Assembly (NCBI GenBank): GCA_964034945.1
Contig: OZ035962.1
Location: 94,248,784-94,312,783 of the forward strand
DNA: 64,000 nt
From: Chrysopilus asiliformis
Lineage: Eukaryota; Arthropoda; Insecta; Diptera; Rhagionidae
Direction: 5' to 3'
The notes beneath the pieces were generated by a model. The model searched no databases. It saw only the letters and a program-made list of their open reading frames with translations, and was not told the DNA's origin. A program made the translations under genes and the position numbers. Shown here in pieces: positions 45,398 to 56,999 of this stretch (within the stretch, counting starts at the first letter, position 1; every line of letters starts with the position of its first letter).

Positions 45398-48300
45398 TTA
45401 AAATGTACTGTCACTAGAAATTGACGCCACTTCACTGTCAGCGCTTCGAGTTGAAACAAAACTAATTGGTCTTCCGTCACTGTAGGTACTCGAGATTGAC
45501 CCAATACCACTATCAACGTTTCGACTGTTCCTCGACGAATTAATGCTTCCAGGTCGCCTGTAGACTTCATTCTTTTGGTAATGTTTATCATTAAGCTTTC
45601 TTTTTTCTTCTTCGGCGTGCAAAAGAATCATATCCTTGATCATATTCAACCACGAATCTAAAATTTGTCCGGTCGATATAAATGAATCGCCCTGATTCGC
45701 TTCTTTCACAACAAAATCGCATTTTTGTTTATTTGGATTTGATTTGTATAGCGTGAACGCCTTCTTTCCCAACAAGTATCCTATTTTTTGGTAAGGATAA
45801 TAACCTCTGAATTTCAGACGATCACCTCTCCGAATCTCAGTATAAATTAGACATCTATCGAAAATGAAAGCCTTGGAATGATATGCTCTTCTTTCCGTGT
45901 AGTCGTAAATGTAAAATTTGTTGCATTTCTTAAAAAATCCCTGATAGAGGGGATTTAACTGAAAAAATGGGTAAATTTTATTACAGTAGTTTTTATTAAT
46001 TTTTAGTTGTACTTACATCATTACAATTTTTAATCGATTGAATTTCCAATGCGCCATTAACCACTGCTAGCGTGGAAAGAAGATGTTTTTGCAGTTTTGC
46101 GCATCCACCCAAATCTAGTTGCCTATTTTTTGGATCGGTGGTGAACAATAATTTGGTAACATCTTTAAAAAGCATTTGATATCTAGGAAGTCTCTGCACA
46201 GCTTGCATCAAAAGGCTGTCCAGACCCAATTTATCTTCGAATTCCTCTTGGATTTTCTAAGAAAAATATAAATCAATAAAACGATCTTTTATAACAACTA
46301 GACTTATTGCTTTCTTATACGTAGTATTTAAAAAAAAATGAAAAAAATTAAAATTTATGGGTTTCTGAAAAAAATAGAGCAATAATTAAACACCGGTGAA
46401 CAGCATAACTTTCGAAAGGATTGAGCTAGAGACTTGAAATTATGTATAGTGGCGTTTCTCGTAAATAAGAAGGCTAATTTCTTGAACGGACAAAATTGGT
46501 TCATCTCCCCCCTCCCCGATACAAACGAAACAGTTTTTTACAATTTGCTCAAAAACGGTGAGTCGTATTACAAAATTTATAAAAGTAAAATGTATTTAGA
46601 ATATGATTTTACACAACCTATACATTCTATACATCAAAATTCAATCGGACCATTCCTTCCCAGCTTTCCCACAGACTCCTCCTCCCCAAAAATGTGTAAA
46701 GGATTTTAATATCTTACTTTGATGTACGCCTTATGCTGCTTACATAATTTTAGCGATCTCGTTCTGTTTATAGTGTAAAGAACGTAAGCATAAAAATTTC
46801 CTTCCTAAAAAAATAATGAAAATTACTTAGTTTTTATTGTTATAAAAATTTTCAAATTTTTCACCTCAATAAAGTTTATAAACTCCTGGCAGAGCCGTGA
46901 GATGTTGGTGCGATTTCTTTCGAGCATTGGCAGGAAAAGTGTTTCATGGAACTCCAAGATTTGCCCTAAATTTCCAAACATACCAAATTGCTTCCCTCGT
47001 AGCGAAGGTGGTAAATCATTACGTTTGAACATCATATCATATCTCTGAAGTCCTGATTTCAACGTTTCAACATAATTTTGTTCAGTAGTGATCAACTCTT
47101 CTATTGGATGGAAAGTGTTATCGCGGATTTCTGATTGCTTTCGGCTCGGTGATTGTGCTTCAATTATTTCATTTGGATCAAAATCTCTAAAACATAATTA
47201 TTTTTTTTTTAAATGAAGCTGCATTTTATTTGAAATTATATTCACTCGTCAAATGAATCGGATTCACAGCTTCTGTATTTGTCATCTTCTGATTCATCAG
47301 AGCGTTCTTCATGACAGGAAAGATGTTTTCGTGCTGAATGACGTTGTCCTTGCGGCTTTGGAGTTGGGGGCAAACTGTGTCTGTAAGTTTTTGAAAATTC
47401 CATAAAACATTTTCGCTTTGCAAATATTTATTTAATTGTGAATTCAAATGATTTATTTTACCTAGTAGTAATTTCAACGTTTGGAAAACTTGATACTCTG
47501 TTTATAATGTCCTCTTCAATCACACTTTTTTCATCAGCAGATAATTTCCTCGAATTTCTTGGATGAGACGTCGATAAACGTTTATCAGAGTCGTCGACCA
47601 TTTGCAACATTCTCAGTTCAGATCTAACAAAATACAGGAAAACGTAAAAATATGTTGAGACAACATACGATTTTACATAACTCTTTCATATACCGTATGC
47701 GTCATAAAAATCTGGAATCTAGTACTGCAAGTATTTTCATGGAGATAACGGTTGCTTATTAATTTGTACTACGTTTGAAAGGGTTTGTAAATACAACTTC
47801 GTACATAATTGAGCCAAAAAATTAAATGGGTATAAATATAGCAACATGGGGGAGGGTCAAAGAGTGAAAATCATGAAGTTGGTCCACGCGCGGAAGTCCA
47901 ATAAGGCGATTTCCTATGAATTAAACGTAACGTTGTCAACTGTTTATGCTGTAAGAGCGACTTGTATGACCAGAGAAATAGTTAGGCCGCAATCTGGAAG
48001 CGGTAGACTCATTGCAGTAAAGACTCCAGTGTTGATTAGGGCAATCAAAGGAAGGATCAAAAGGAATCCGGTAAGGACATCTTGGAGAGTCATGTAAAAC
48101 CATCGATAGAGTCAACCTACGGTAATGATGTGTTTTACGTGTTTCGACAAGACGGGGCGCCGTGCCACACTGCCAGAAGTACCCAAATTTGGATAATTTA
48201 AAAAACCAATAATTTAAAAAACTTCTGGTCTAAGGACATGTTGTCACCGAGCTCTCCAGACCTTAATCCCCTGGATTTTTTAATAGGGGCATATGTTCCG

Positions 48301-51300
48301 GCTAAGACTAGAGCTAAGGCTTACAGTAATGTGTAAGCCCTGAAGTCCACCATTATCATCGCATGGAACGACAAGCCGAAGTCTTATTTAATATTGACAT
48401 GCAAGAAGTGCATGTCCCGTTTGGAGAAGTTCGTAAATGCTGGAGGTGGGCATTTTGAATAATTTTTTTTACTATGTATGTAAGATTTAGTTTAGAGCAA
48501 AACATATTTTTTTTTCGTTCAACTTCTGTGTTTTTTTAAACGGTTTACAATTTAATATGAATTTTCCAGATTTTTATGACCCATACGGTACATTAAAATT
48601 CAATTGGAGCAAATTTTTATAAATTTAGTTAGATTTCATGATTCCAATCGGAAATTTTGAAGGACCATAACAGGTTTGAATAAAAGAAGAAACGGGTGAA
48701 AATTGGTAGTCGATCTTACAAGTTTTTTTTACATACACATGCAGACAAGCATGTGACGGCTTTATCAAACTGAGTATGTATTCCGGGAACATCCGTAGCA
48801 CCAGTCTGATTTCGATTTTCCGACTGATTTTCATTCCTTTTTTATAATAACACACTCAGAAAAATGGAGGCTAACTCGACGACCTACATACGGCGTAATT
48901 GGCCTCGGGCAGGCCCGCGTTCGCCTGCATGAGGGAAAGTAAAACTTGTGTTGACCTGTGGCCGGAGAAATTCTGAAATTAAGCCACGAGCAGGTGAAGT
49001 ACGGCATTGGGAGCTGCACGAGTTGACCTTAGATAGGCATTTTGAGGATGTAATGTCATGTAATGGAAACCTCTGTAAGCCAGCTAGCGGTCAGAGTTAA
49101 CCTGACAAAAAGTTGACCTGGACATTTTTCTGAGTGCACAGTGACATATTTTATTGAAATGCCCTTAATACTTTTTTGGTCGCAGATCACGTGATATTCG
49201 CAAATAATTATAGGTTTAATTACTAAAACTACAAACTTTATAGTTTTTGAAAAATCGAAAGGCATTGTTGATATTTTCTTTGAAATATAATGAAACTTAC
49301 TTTCTTGCTTCCGCTGCCATACTTTTACTTCTTTTTAAATCAACTTTTCGTAAATAATATCCAGTTAATAGTTTTTTGATATTTCTCTGCCATTTCTCCA
49401 TTACTGCTGATTGTTTATTTTGAAATTCACATTTTTGCAAATCTGGGATTCGGCAGTATAATGTGAAAAATGTATCTCCAGGAATAAATCCCATTTCGTC
49501 CATTTTATAATATCCTCTTAGCTCTAACAGCTCCAGGTCTTTGTTGATAATTATTTCAGTATATAAAATGCATTTATCGAATACAAACAACCTTCCTTCA
49601 TATCGTCGCCGAATTGCGTAGTCATAAATTCGAAAATTTCCCCAATCTTTTAATTTTCCGTAATGTAGAACATTGATCTAAAATATAGACATTTCTATTA
49701 AATAAAATTGTTTCTGATTAATTTAGACGGATAATTAATTACATCACAGTTTTCAATGTAGCTCAACTTAATGGCATTTTCAACCAGATGATAAAAATTT
49801 TGAAATGTGGCATCCAATTCACAACTTAATCGTACAGCATCATTTTTTTGTGAATGGTAAATTTCCTTAAAGTAGAAATATTACTACTGGAAAGTAATTA
49901 AAAAAACTTTTTTTTTACAGCAAGCATGTTTAAAAATATCAGCTTATACTCCTTAAGTCTTTGAATTGGTAAATCCAGCAATATCTGCATTCCAATCTCG
50001 TCGCCGTGTTCATCGTGAATACTCTAAAATCAAAAATTTTTATATATTTTATTTTTTTTTGAAAAAAATTTACTCGATATGTACTAACATCAAAAAAATC
50101 TGATGATTTCTTTATTAAGCGATTGAGTCGGAGTTTATTTATAGCGAACTCAATATATTGATAAACATCGTCAATCTAATGTTGAAAAATTTTTTACGTT
50201 AGTTTAATAAAACAAATTAAAATCGCTGGAAAAAACCTCAAAAAAGCTTTTAAAATTCAGGCACAATAAAGCGACATCTTCCCGATGTTCCCGTAGCATC
50301 GGCAGCACCGTGTTTTCGTGAAATTCCACAATATTCTTTAGATTCCAGAACAAGATGCATTTTTTTCCACACAGTATGGATGGAAGTTCTGGCATTTCAA
50401 ATATATTTATGTATCGATTAATGCCTTCTTTTAGATTTTGTACGTAAATTTCTTCAGAGCTAATTAAAGTTTCGATTGTAGACGGATTTTCAATCGGTGT
50501 CGTTGGAGGATTTTGTGGATCATAGCTTCCTGATTCCGCGCTAAAAATGACAATATAATTTAACAATTTTTTGAAATTTCTTTAGACGTCTTTTATAAAA
50601 GACTAGCTTGCATACCCGTCGTTGCCGGGTTAACTTTTTTGTCTAAGTTTTAGAATACGAAGAAAACGGGAAAGAACTTAAGAACTTTTTAATGGGTCTA
50701 TGTTGGGGCTGGCCTCCGACGAACATATATGCCAAATTTCAGGCCAATCGGTTCAGTAGTTTCCCCGTCAAAGAGTAACATAGAGGGAAAACTAAGTTTC
50801 GAGATGACTTTACCCCCTCCCCTCACTCCCCCACCTCTCGCGCTACTTTTTAATCAGTCTTTGTTGGGGCTGAACCCCCGACGAACATCTATGCCAAATT
50901 TCAGGCCAATGGGCCAGTAGTTTCCCCGTGAAAGAGTAACATAGGGCAAAAACTGAGTTTCGAAATCACTTTACCACCTCCCCTTACTCCCCCCACCCCT
51001 CGCGGAACTTTTACGTATGCCTATGTTGGAACCAGAACTACCACAGACACTCATGCCAAATTTCAAGTCAATCGGTTCAGCCGTTTTTGCGTGAAAGAGG
51101 AACAGGCAGACAGACAGACAGACAGCAACTCATTTTTATACCCGTATGGTGAAACCAAAGGGTATATTAACTTTGCCTTACCGTTTGTAACGCCAAGATC
51201 CCGTCATCGCACAAAAAAATGAATTACACCAGTGTGTTTAGAATGATGAAAAAAGTTGAATTTAGCATGTCCGTCCGTCTGTGGCGCGGATTGCGGGCGC

Positions 51301-53070
51301 ACGGATTGAGCTACAGATTTGAAATTTGGCACAGGTCCGTTTTTCGTAAAATGCGAGGCTAAGTTCGTTAATGGGCAAAAATGGACCATTAGGGGGGGTA
51401 CGCCCCATACGAACGAAAACGTTTTTTGCGAATATCTCAAAAACGGTACATCTTATCAAAAAAGTGCAAGAACAAAAGTTGTTTAGGACATGATTCTACA
51501 TTAAAGTTCCATACATCAAAATCCAATTGGAACAAGTTTTAAAAAAATCTTATTGGAAAGTTTGACTTCAAAGTGGAATTTTGATACGCCGTCCAATTAA
51601 ATCACCATACGGGTTTTCAATAATTGCCAGATTGGCAATTATAGCTTTTGTTATGTTTATAATTAGTATGATATATTTTTTTTAGATAAAATGATAATTA
51701 GTTGTTTCGATCATTTTTTCCTATCTAAAAAAAAAACAGAATAAATTTTACTAAAAAAGCCATATCTTCGACTCAACTGAAAGACCAGCTTTCAATTTAT
51801 ACTTTCCTCTGCTATAGAGGGAAAGTATTGTATTTATGACGGAAACCCACTCGAGAATGGGGGCAGATAGAAGCTTTCTGATCAGTACGAAATCAGTTTC
51901 AGGCAAAATTATGATGTCCGTGCATTTGTTTGTCGGTCTGTCCTTTGTACATATCTTAAATAACTCGAGAACGTGTTGATCTAGCGACTTGAAATTTTTT
52001 GTAAATAAGTTTTGTAAAAATCGTAGTTTTGAATGAATTTTTGGGAAAGTAAAGGTAGGATACCTCCCACACAATTTGTTCTTGAAAAAATACGGTTTTT
52101 TAAAAATTTCTCGAAATTTATTTCATATGTGGGAAAAATTAATATAACAAAATTAATAGGACATAAAATTTTCTACATTTTTTACTTTCACGACTTTTTT
52201 GTATTTCTAACGGTTCTTAAAATATTCAAAAAAAAATTAGTTTTTTGAAAATTTCTCAGAAACTACGCGCTTTTGAGAAAAATGCTTTTAACCAAATTCC
52301 AAGAAAATAAAATTTCCTGCGATTTTTGGTCTAACGATTTTTACGTATCTTTAACGGTTCTCGAGATATTAGAAAATGTATAATATTTCTCATGTTTTTT
52401 CCGAAACTAAATATTGCAGAAGAAAGTTTTGTGTTGATCAAAACTGATATTTTTTTTGTTATTATTTAGATATTTTTGGCCAGAACGCATTGTCCTACCA
52501 CTACATTAAAATAGTAGAAGATAAGGTAGGTAATTCCACAACCAGTGGCTTACGGAGTATTCTCTTACACTTCATAATTAATTTATAAACACCAAATTAT
52601 CAGCAAATTAAAAAAATACATATTTCTTATCAGACAACATTTTACCTGAGGACGTTATCAGTTTCTTGTCTCTTATCGTCTGCATTTACAAGAAATTCGT
52701 CATCATTTTTCTGATTATCCACTTGAATTTTACCAATTTGGGCTTTAAATTGTGATGAGCTTTCCCTCAAATTTGAACTGGATTGCGCTCTATTAGGTAC
52801 ATCCACTAAAACATTATTCCCACTAGATTTTTCTGCTTGTTTTAGTAAATCGTCCAAAGTATTTTGCGAACCGAATTTCGATTTCGATAGACGAAAACTG
52901 CCGCGATGCTTAATATTTGTCTTGACATCATCGGTAAAATGTTCAAATTTTTGTCGCATTTTTTGCACATACGACAACGGTTTCGCACTTGCCGAGCCAC
53001 TTGATCCACTCTCACTAACTATCGAATTTCGACGACTTCTCGTCTCAACTTCATTGTCTTTACTATCCAT
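45398..53070 (-). CDS. Rho guanine nucleotide exchange factor with two DH-PH modules (12 exons)
   Basis: Model: exons 53070-52646, 50540-50237, 50175-50089, 50023-49919, 49865-49743, 49677-49301, 47623-47462, 47380-47246, 47186-46865, 46804-46718, 46256-46017 and 45958-45398. All have GT-AG ends, phases agree, and the total of 2928 bp gives 975 residues plus a TAA stop. Order: Ser-rich N-terminus (with RRNSIVSES); DH1 (ETLISSEEIYVQNLKEGI to LPIQRLKEYKLIFLNML); PH1 (FRIYDYAIRRRYEGRLFVFD); acidic linker; DH2 (EELITTEQNYVETLKSGLQR to AVQRLPRYQMLFKDV); PH2 (FYIYDYTERRAYHSKAFIFD); Ser-rich tail with DSGIGS, ending STF. DH domains exchange GDP for GTP on Rho GTPases, and PH domains contact membranes. 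Both DH domains keep the CR1 Glu and the QRL core. It resembles Dbl/puratrophin-type GEFs, but the ortholog is not assigned. Introns 1, 6 and 10 hold transposons. Confidence 0.9.
46395..46660 (+). mobile_element. Old Helentron-like fragment in RhoGEF intron 10
   Basis: AGGATTGAGCTAGAGACTTG, CGGACAAAATTGGTTCATCT and ACATCAAAATTCAATCGGAC follow the module order of the family at 34180-34500. The ends and microsatellite are lost. Confidence 0.55.
47693..48588 (+). mobile_element. Internally deleted Tc1/mariner element in RhoGEF intron 6
   Basis: The ends are inverted repeats CCGTATGCGTCATAAAAATC (left) and the inverse CCGTATGGGTCATAAAAATC (right), with TA on each side (47691-47692, 48589-48590). 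It carries broken transposase pieces (47846-48462). The element is transcribed opposite to the host gene. At 896 bp it is shorter than a complete Tc1/mariner, because the middle of the transposase is gone. Confidence 0.85.
47846..48462 (+). pseudogene. Broken Tc1/mariner (maT-like) transposase
   Basis: The first part (47846-48097) encodes an N-terminal helix-turn-helix: GEGQRVKIMKLVHARKSNKA, then SGSGRLIAVKTP. After a stop, the second part from about 48128 encodes FRQDGAPCHTARSTQIW and then SPSSPDLNPLDF, the regions carrying the second and third catalytic acidic residues. It ends FVNAGGGHFE with TAA. The first catalytic Asp region between the two parts is missing, and further stops interrupt the second part. 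The motifs resemble the maT/DD37D branch of Tc1/mariner. It is not functional. Confidence 0.82.
48853..49136. mobile_element. MITE with CACTCAGAAAAATG ends in RhoGEF intron 6
   Basis: The 284-bp element begins CACTCAGAAAAATG and ends CATTTTTCTGAGTG. Inside, GTTGACCT and AGGTCAAC-like motifs recur in both orientations. It is less AT-rich than the intron around it. Target duplication is unclear. A related half-site (ATCACTCAGAAAAATAAC) is at about 5086. Confidence 0.65.
50602..51132 (+). mobile_element. Tandem-unit repeat family X, copy 1 (RhoGEF intron 1)
   Basis: It starts GACTAGCTTGCATACCCGTC. A unit of about 155 bp is repeated about 2.6 times (50690, 50851, 51010); each holds TATGTTGG, ATGCCAAATTTCA-GGCCAAT and GTAACATAG segments. 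It ends in (GACA)n next to the start of Helentron-like copy C. Similar starts are at 58099 and 44317. The class is not known from the sequence. Confidence 0.65.
51133..51658 (+). mobile_element. Helentron-like non-autonomous element, copy C
   Basis: Full 5' and 3' ends as in copy A, in RhoGEF intron 1. The microsatellite is reduced to about three GTCY units (about 51268-51281). It begins directly after the (GACA)n end of repeat X. Confidence 0.75.
51765..52455 (+). repeat. Dispersed repeat family 2, copy 2 (RhoGEF intron 1)
   Basis: It shares the bulk of 40262-40700 and adds 5' sequence with a small hairpin, TACTTTCCTC then GAGGGAAAGTA, near 51802-51830. A short GTCC/GTCTGTCC-rich tract follows at about 51915. 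The layout (hairpin, GTCY-like tract, conserved block) is reminiscent of a second Helentron-like family. Confidence 0.55.
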
Positions 53071-53466
53071 TGTGAATTAATTAACAAATTGCCCAATTGT
53101 AATGTGGTTTTTTCTTGGAAACTTTCAAGCAATTGTGCAAAGAGACGAGAATTTCGCGTTCGCTACTAACGACTTCTCAACGACTATTAATTGCTATCTA
53201 AAGTTCAGTCTAGTATTACATGAGTTGTTATCCGCTAATCGACACAATTGTTTATGATTAGTTTATCGTTAAAAATGATTAAATTTCGTACGGTAAGTGA
53301 TAAGTAAATTTTTTTAACTAAAAATAATTACCTGAGTGTTCGCATACCTGATTTTTTTCAGTGGAATTTGTTCTAAAAATGCTTAAAACACTTGAAAAGA
53401 GTTTCAGTCTTTCTGGAGATTAAATTCACTGACAGAAATTAATCGGATAAACACCCATAAAGATTG

Positions 53467-53967
53467 AGGGTATTCACAATCCTCTTTTAATTTTCGGTAT
53501 TCGGTATTTTCGGTAATATTAAAAGACTGAAAATATTCTGCTGTGAACATCCCACAGCACAGATTTGAGAACAGCGCTTTTATTGGATACGTGACCAAAT
53601 CATGAACTGCGAATTTGAGTGTAAAATATGTCACATACCTTTAAATACATGTTTGATGTATTCTTTTGAATTTCTATTGTGGCAACGGCTATCAAAATTG
53701 AAAAAAATTGCATCAGTCCGATGAGATTAACAAAAAGCCAGCGAGAAAATTTGACAACTAAAAACATTACTAGCGCCACCCGCGGTTGATTCTTGATACC
53801 GAATAACCGGGCCGGAAAACACGACTCAAGGCATGTATACAATTACCGAATCCGGTAATTCATTTTTACATGAACCAAGTTACCGTCTCGGTAAAAATCT
53901 GTTAAATTTGACTGAATTACCGAGCGGTAAATTTACCCGCAATTTATAAGACGACCGTGAATACCCT
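53467..53967 (-). mobile_element. 0.5-kb TIR element G, copy 2
   Basis: Reverse-orientation copy of 44360-44861, about 400 bp upstream of the RhoGEF start codon. Sequence identity is very high by eye. The TIR is slightly altered at the left (AGGGTATTCACAATCC). Being this close, it could affect the promoter region of the gene. Confidence 0.82.
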
Positions 53968-55345
53968 GATTTTAATACATATGGGACAGTGGGATTTTTG
54001 GTAATGGCTTAGAAAAGATTGATACAAAAAAGGAAGTTCTACCAAGAGGTGGGCAGAAGTGGTTCGATTTTGTTCGTTAACGAATTCGGAGTCCGTTAAC
54101 TCTGTCTTTACGCAAAAAAAACGGCTGTACCAAATTTCAAGTCTCTAACTTAATTTGCTCTCAAGTAACCCAGTCTTAGCGTTACGTTACTACAGTTAGT
54201 AGAGCAAATCTATTATAATTTATAGATTCACTTAATAGGGTATAAAATTAGAACTGCCTTGTTAGGCTTCGAACTTTGAAAAGCGGGGCGGCTGGAAGAC
54301 AGCCACTGTCAAGACAGTATCAGCACACTTTTTTTTCGAGTGTGCCAAAAATTTTATCACCAAATTTGTCTAACTAGGCTAAAGTATGGAAAAACGCCAA
54401 ATGAGTTTGAAGATACTGTTTTTTTTGGAATTTTTGGTAAAAAAAACTTCATAGTCATTTTTAGACATAGGTTTTGTTAAACACGAGTTTAAACTAAAAA
54501 CTAATAGCTTAAACTCATGTGTAACGAAGCCAATGTTTAAAAATGGCTATGAATTCGCGTCCATGAATTTTGTTCGATGAGGAAGTTCTGCACTTTTGAG
54601 TAACTAAAAATCAGTTTTCAACAAATACTTCAGAGGCGCACTATTTTTTTTATTGACTCTTAATTATTACTGAACATAAACAACACTCTTCGTCGTTGTG
54701 CAGATGTTTGAGGGTCTGACGCTTTGAGTACTCTTTCGTTGAAGTGGTAGTTTAAATTAGTGTTTCCGCATTGAAAAAAATGTTATGCAAAAAAGTAAAA
54801 ATGCACCGAGAGAAAAATTCCCATTTTCCCATAAACAAGAAAACATGACGGAAAGGAAGCATCAACCTCCAATTATTCGCGCAAAAGCCTTTCGTTTGTT
54901 AATTACCGCCTCGAAGTCTATGGTGAAGGTATTTTATGCCTGCCTCCTGCACCTGCTCTAGTGTCACCATATTCGGGCAGAAAGACAGGTAAAGCACTAA
55001 ATGACTGCTTTTAAAGGACTCTCACGTTAGTTTTAATTGCAATCGAGCGAAGAGGAAGTTGAACAACTGTTAATGAGGCAAAAGGCTCGAAGGTACAAAA
55101 GGGGCGATCTCTGTATATAAGTATGTTTCGCTATCGTTGTCATTATCCTTGCAGAAGGCGAAAATACATATTCAGACACACACACACAATAATTATCATC
55201 ATGAGTCTAAAAAGGATGCAACCAAAAAAAAAACATATCGTGCTGAGGTCGACACAACACTCAAATGAACTACTTGCCAGTATTTTTTTTTTTAAATTTG
55301 TTTAATTATCTTAAATTTTTGTTTTAATTTAGTTTCCATTCCAAT
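53968..55345. other. Intergenic stretch between the two genes
   Basis: No supported gene was seen. 54120-54170 has a CCAAATTTCAAGTCTCTAAC block seen in the Helentron-like family. Near 54327-54350 GCACACTTTTTTTT-CGAGTGTGC forms a small hairpin. A short (CA)n run is at 55178-55188. Confidence 0.35.
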
Positions 55346-55355
55346 TTTATTTATT
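55346..55355 (-). other. Two overlapping poly(A) signals of the chitin deacetylase gene
   Basis: On the minus strand two AATAAA hexamers overlap here, about 50 bases past the stop codon (55403). This is the usual position for a short 3' untranslated region. Confidence 0.6.
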
Positions 55356-55402
55356 TTAGAAGAGATAAAAAAACACTTTTTGAATTTTTTATAGGACTTA
55401 GT

Positions 55403-56866
55403 CTAATTCTTCCTGATGGCTTTCCCCAATGGATTTCCGAGCCAAGGGTAAACAGCTGGGCAATTGACGCAGGATTTCATCCATCGTTCCTCCTTAGTGT
55501 TGGTTTTTAACAGTTGGCAGAAGCGTTCCCGACAATTTCTGGGATATGTTGATGGACATTCATCGAAGGGCTTGCCGAGGCGTGGATTACGAGCGAATTC
55601 CAGGATTCGTTTGGTTGAGACGATGTACACGTCTGAAAGGCCGTTCAAATACTTGAGGAATCTAAGGAAGATTTTTTTATAAATTAAAAACCACAAAATT
55701 GTGGTTAAAAACCACAAAGTTGTGGTTAAAAACCATAAAGTTGTGATTAAAAATCACAAAATTAGAAATTACTCTTTGTAGGCTGCGAAGTAATTATCCC
55801 CCTTAAGGAACCAGGAAGCATGCAAATACAGACCGAATGGTGCTCGGTTAGTGTTGTAAGTTCTGTTGAAGTTAGAAATCATCCAGGTAACAAGACTATC
55901 AACGTTATCTTCAGGCATGTAAATACAGGCATCGATCATGGCGCATTTGTGTCCTTCGATGTCATCCCAGTTCAAGATAGGATTCACCCAAACATCTGGA
56001 ATAGATGCTGTTGGACACTTTCCGATCGGGCAGTCCTGGGTTGAGGCGTAGTCCAAGGAGTATGGCCACATTCCTGGCGATACAAAATGTTGCGTTGGCC
56101 ATGAGTTGTCGTAGGTAAGACCGATCTTCTTCATCGCTATAAAGGAATTGTTTCCTGGTAGTTCGAACAGTGGTAATCTCATTCCAGTGATATCATCCAT
56201 ATCGATCTTTGCGAAATGCGACATCATCTGACGTTGTCCACCGAACTCCTTGACCAAAGTCTCGACTGAAGCATTCTTCCAATATTGTGAATAGGGACTA
56301 TGAGTGATTGAATGTAGAGCGATTTCATGACCATCTGCCCACAAAGCGTGCACCTTGCTATAGTCAGTGTACTCATGAGACACGAAAAATGTGGCGCGGC
56401 CTGGACAACCGTCGGGATTAACAATTTTCGAAATTGAGTCCTGGATGTATTCGTAGTTAAGCGCTGTTACAGCGTCGTCGAAGGTTAAAGCTACGAGCTG
56501 AAAAATTTGTTGTGGTAATTAGTGAAAATTAAATTATAACAATTTGTAGTCAAATTTTAAACATTCTCAAAGACAGGCGTTAACTCTAGTTTTTTCAATA
56601 ATTTTTTGTGATCTCTATTCCAAAAAAAACATCCTGCTTTTTAATAATTTTCTAACCATCGGAAAATTCACCTGTGCAACATCTTCATCGGGTAAATCAT
56701 TCCCAACATGAACCTGAGAGCACCGACATTTTGGAGGTTGGCACTTTTCCGGCTGGCATGACTCAGCCAATTTATATTCTGTTTTATCGTCCTTGGGATT
56801 TCCCCTTTTCGGTGGTCCTGCAGCACAGATCGCGAAAAGCGCGAGAAAAATCCAAGCAGTTTTCAT
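55403..56866 (-). CDS. Secreted chitin deacetylase, short class without chitin-binding domain (3 exons)
   Basis: Exons 56866-56672, 56497-55773 and 55661-55403, with GT-AG introns of 174 and 111 bp, give 392 residues. A signal peptide (MKTAWIFLALFAICAAG) is followed by a Cys-rich link (C37, C42, C47, C49) and the NodB-type polysaccharide deacetylase domain. Motifs: LTFDDAV (general base D72, metal ligand D73), LHSITH (metal ligands H127 and H131), RLPLFE (about 172), DNSW (195) and LYLHASWF (H291). This enzyme removes acetyl groups from chitin N-acetylglucosamine using a divalent metal. MWPYSLDYASTQDC and VWVNP match group V insect enzymes of gut/peritrophic matrix type, which lack the CBM14 and LDLa domains of cuticular ones. 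Motif 3 reads RLPLFE rather than the commoner RxPFL. The Drosophila Cda9 group is the likely relative; orthology is inferred. Confidence 0.94.
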
Positions 56867-56930
56867 GATTCCGCTAAATTTTCCAAAAGACAAAAATGAT
56901 TCGATGATAATTTTGATGCTTGGAATCAAC

Positions 56931-56975
56931 TGAAACGAAATGAGGTCGGAAGTAAATGTTTTTCCTTTTTATATC
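56931..56975 (-). promoter_or_regulatory. TATA/Inr core promoter of the chitin deacetylase gene
   Basis: The minus strand has GATATAAAAAGG (TATA box starting at 56973) and an initiator-like TCATTT with its A at 56941, 32 bases downstream. A second initiator-like TCAGTT (A at 56931) is 42 bases away, less well spaced. The predicted 5' untranslated leader is about 75 bases. Confidence 0.6.
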
Positions 56976-56999
56976 ACAGTTTTTTTTATTGTTATGTTG

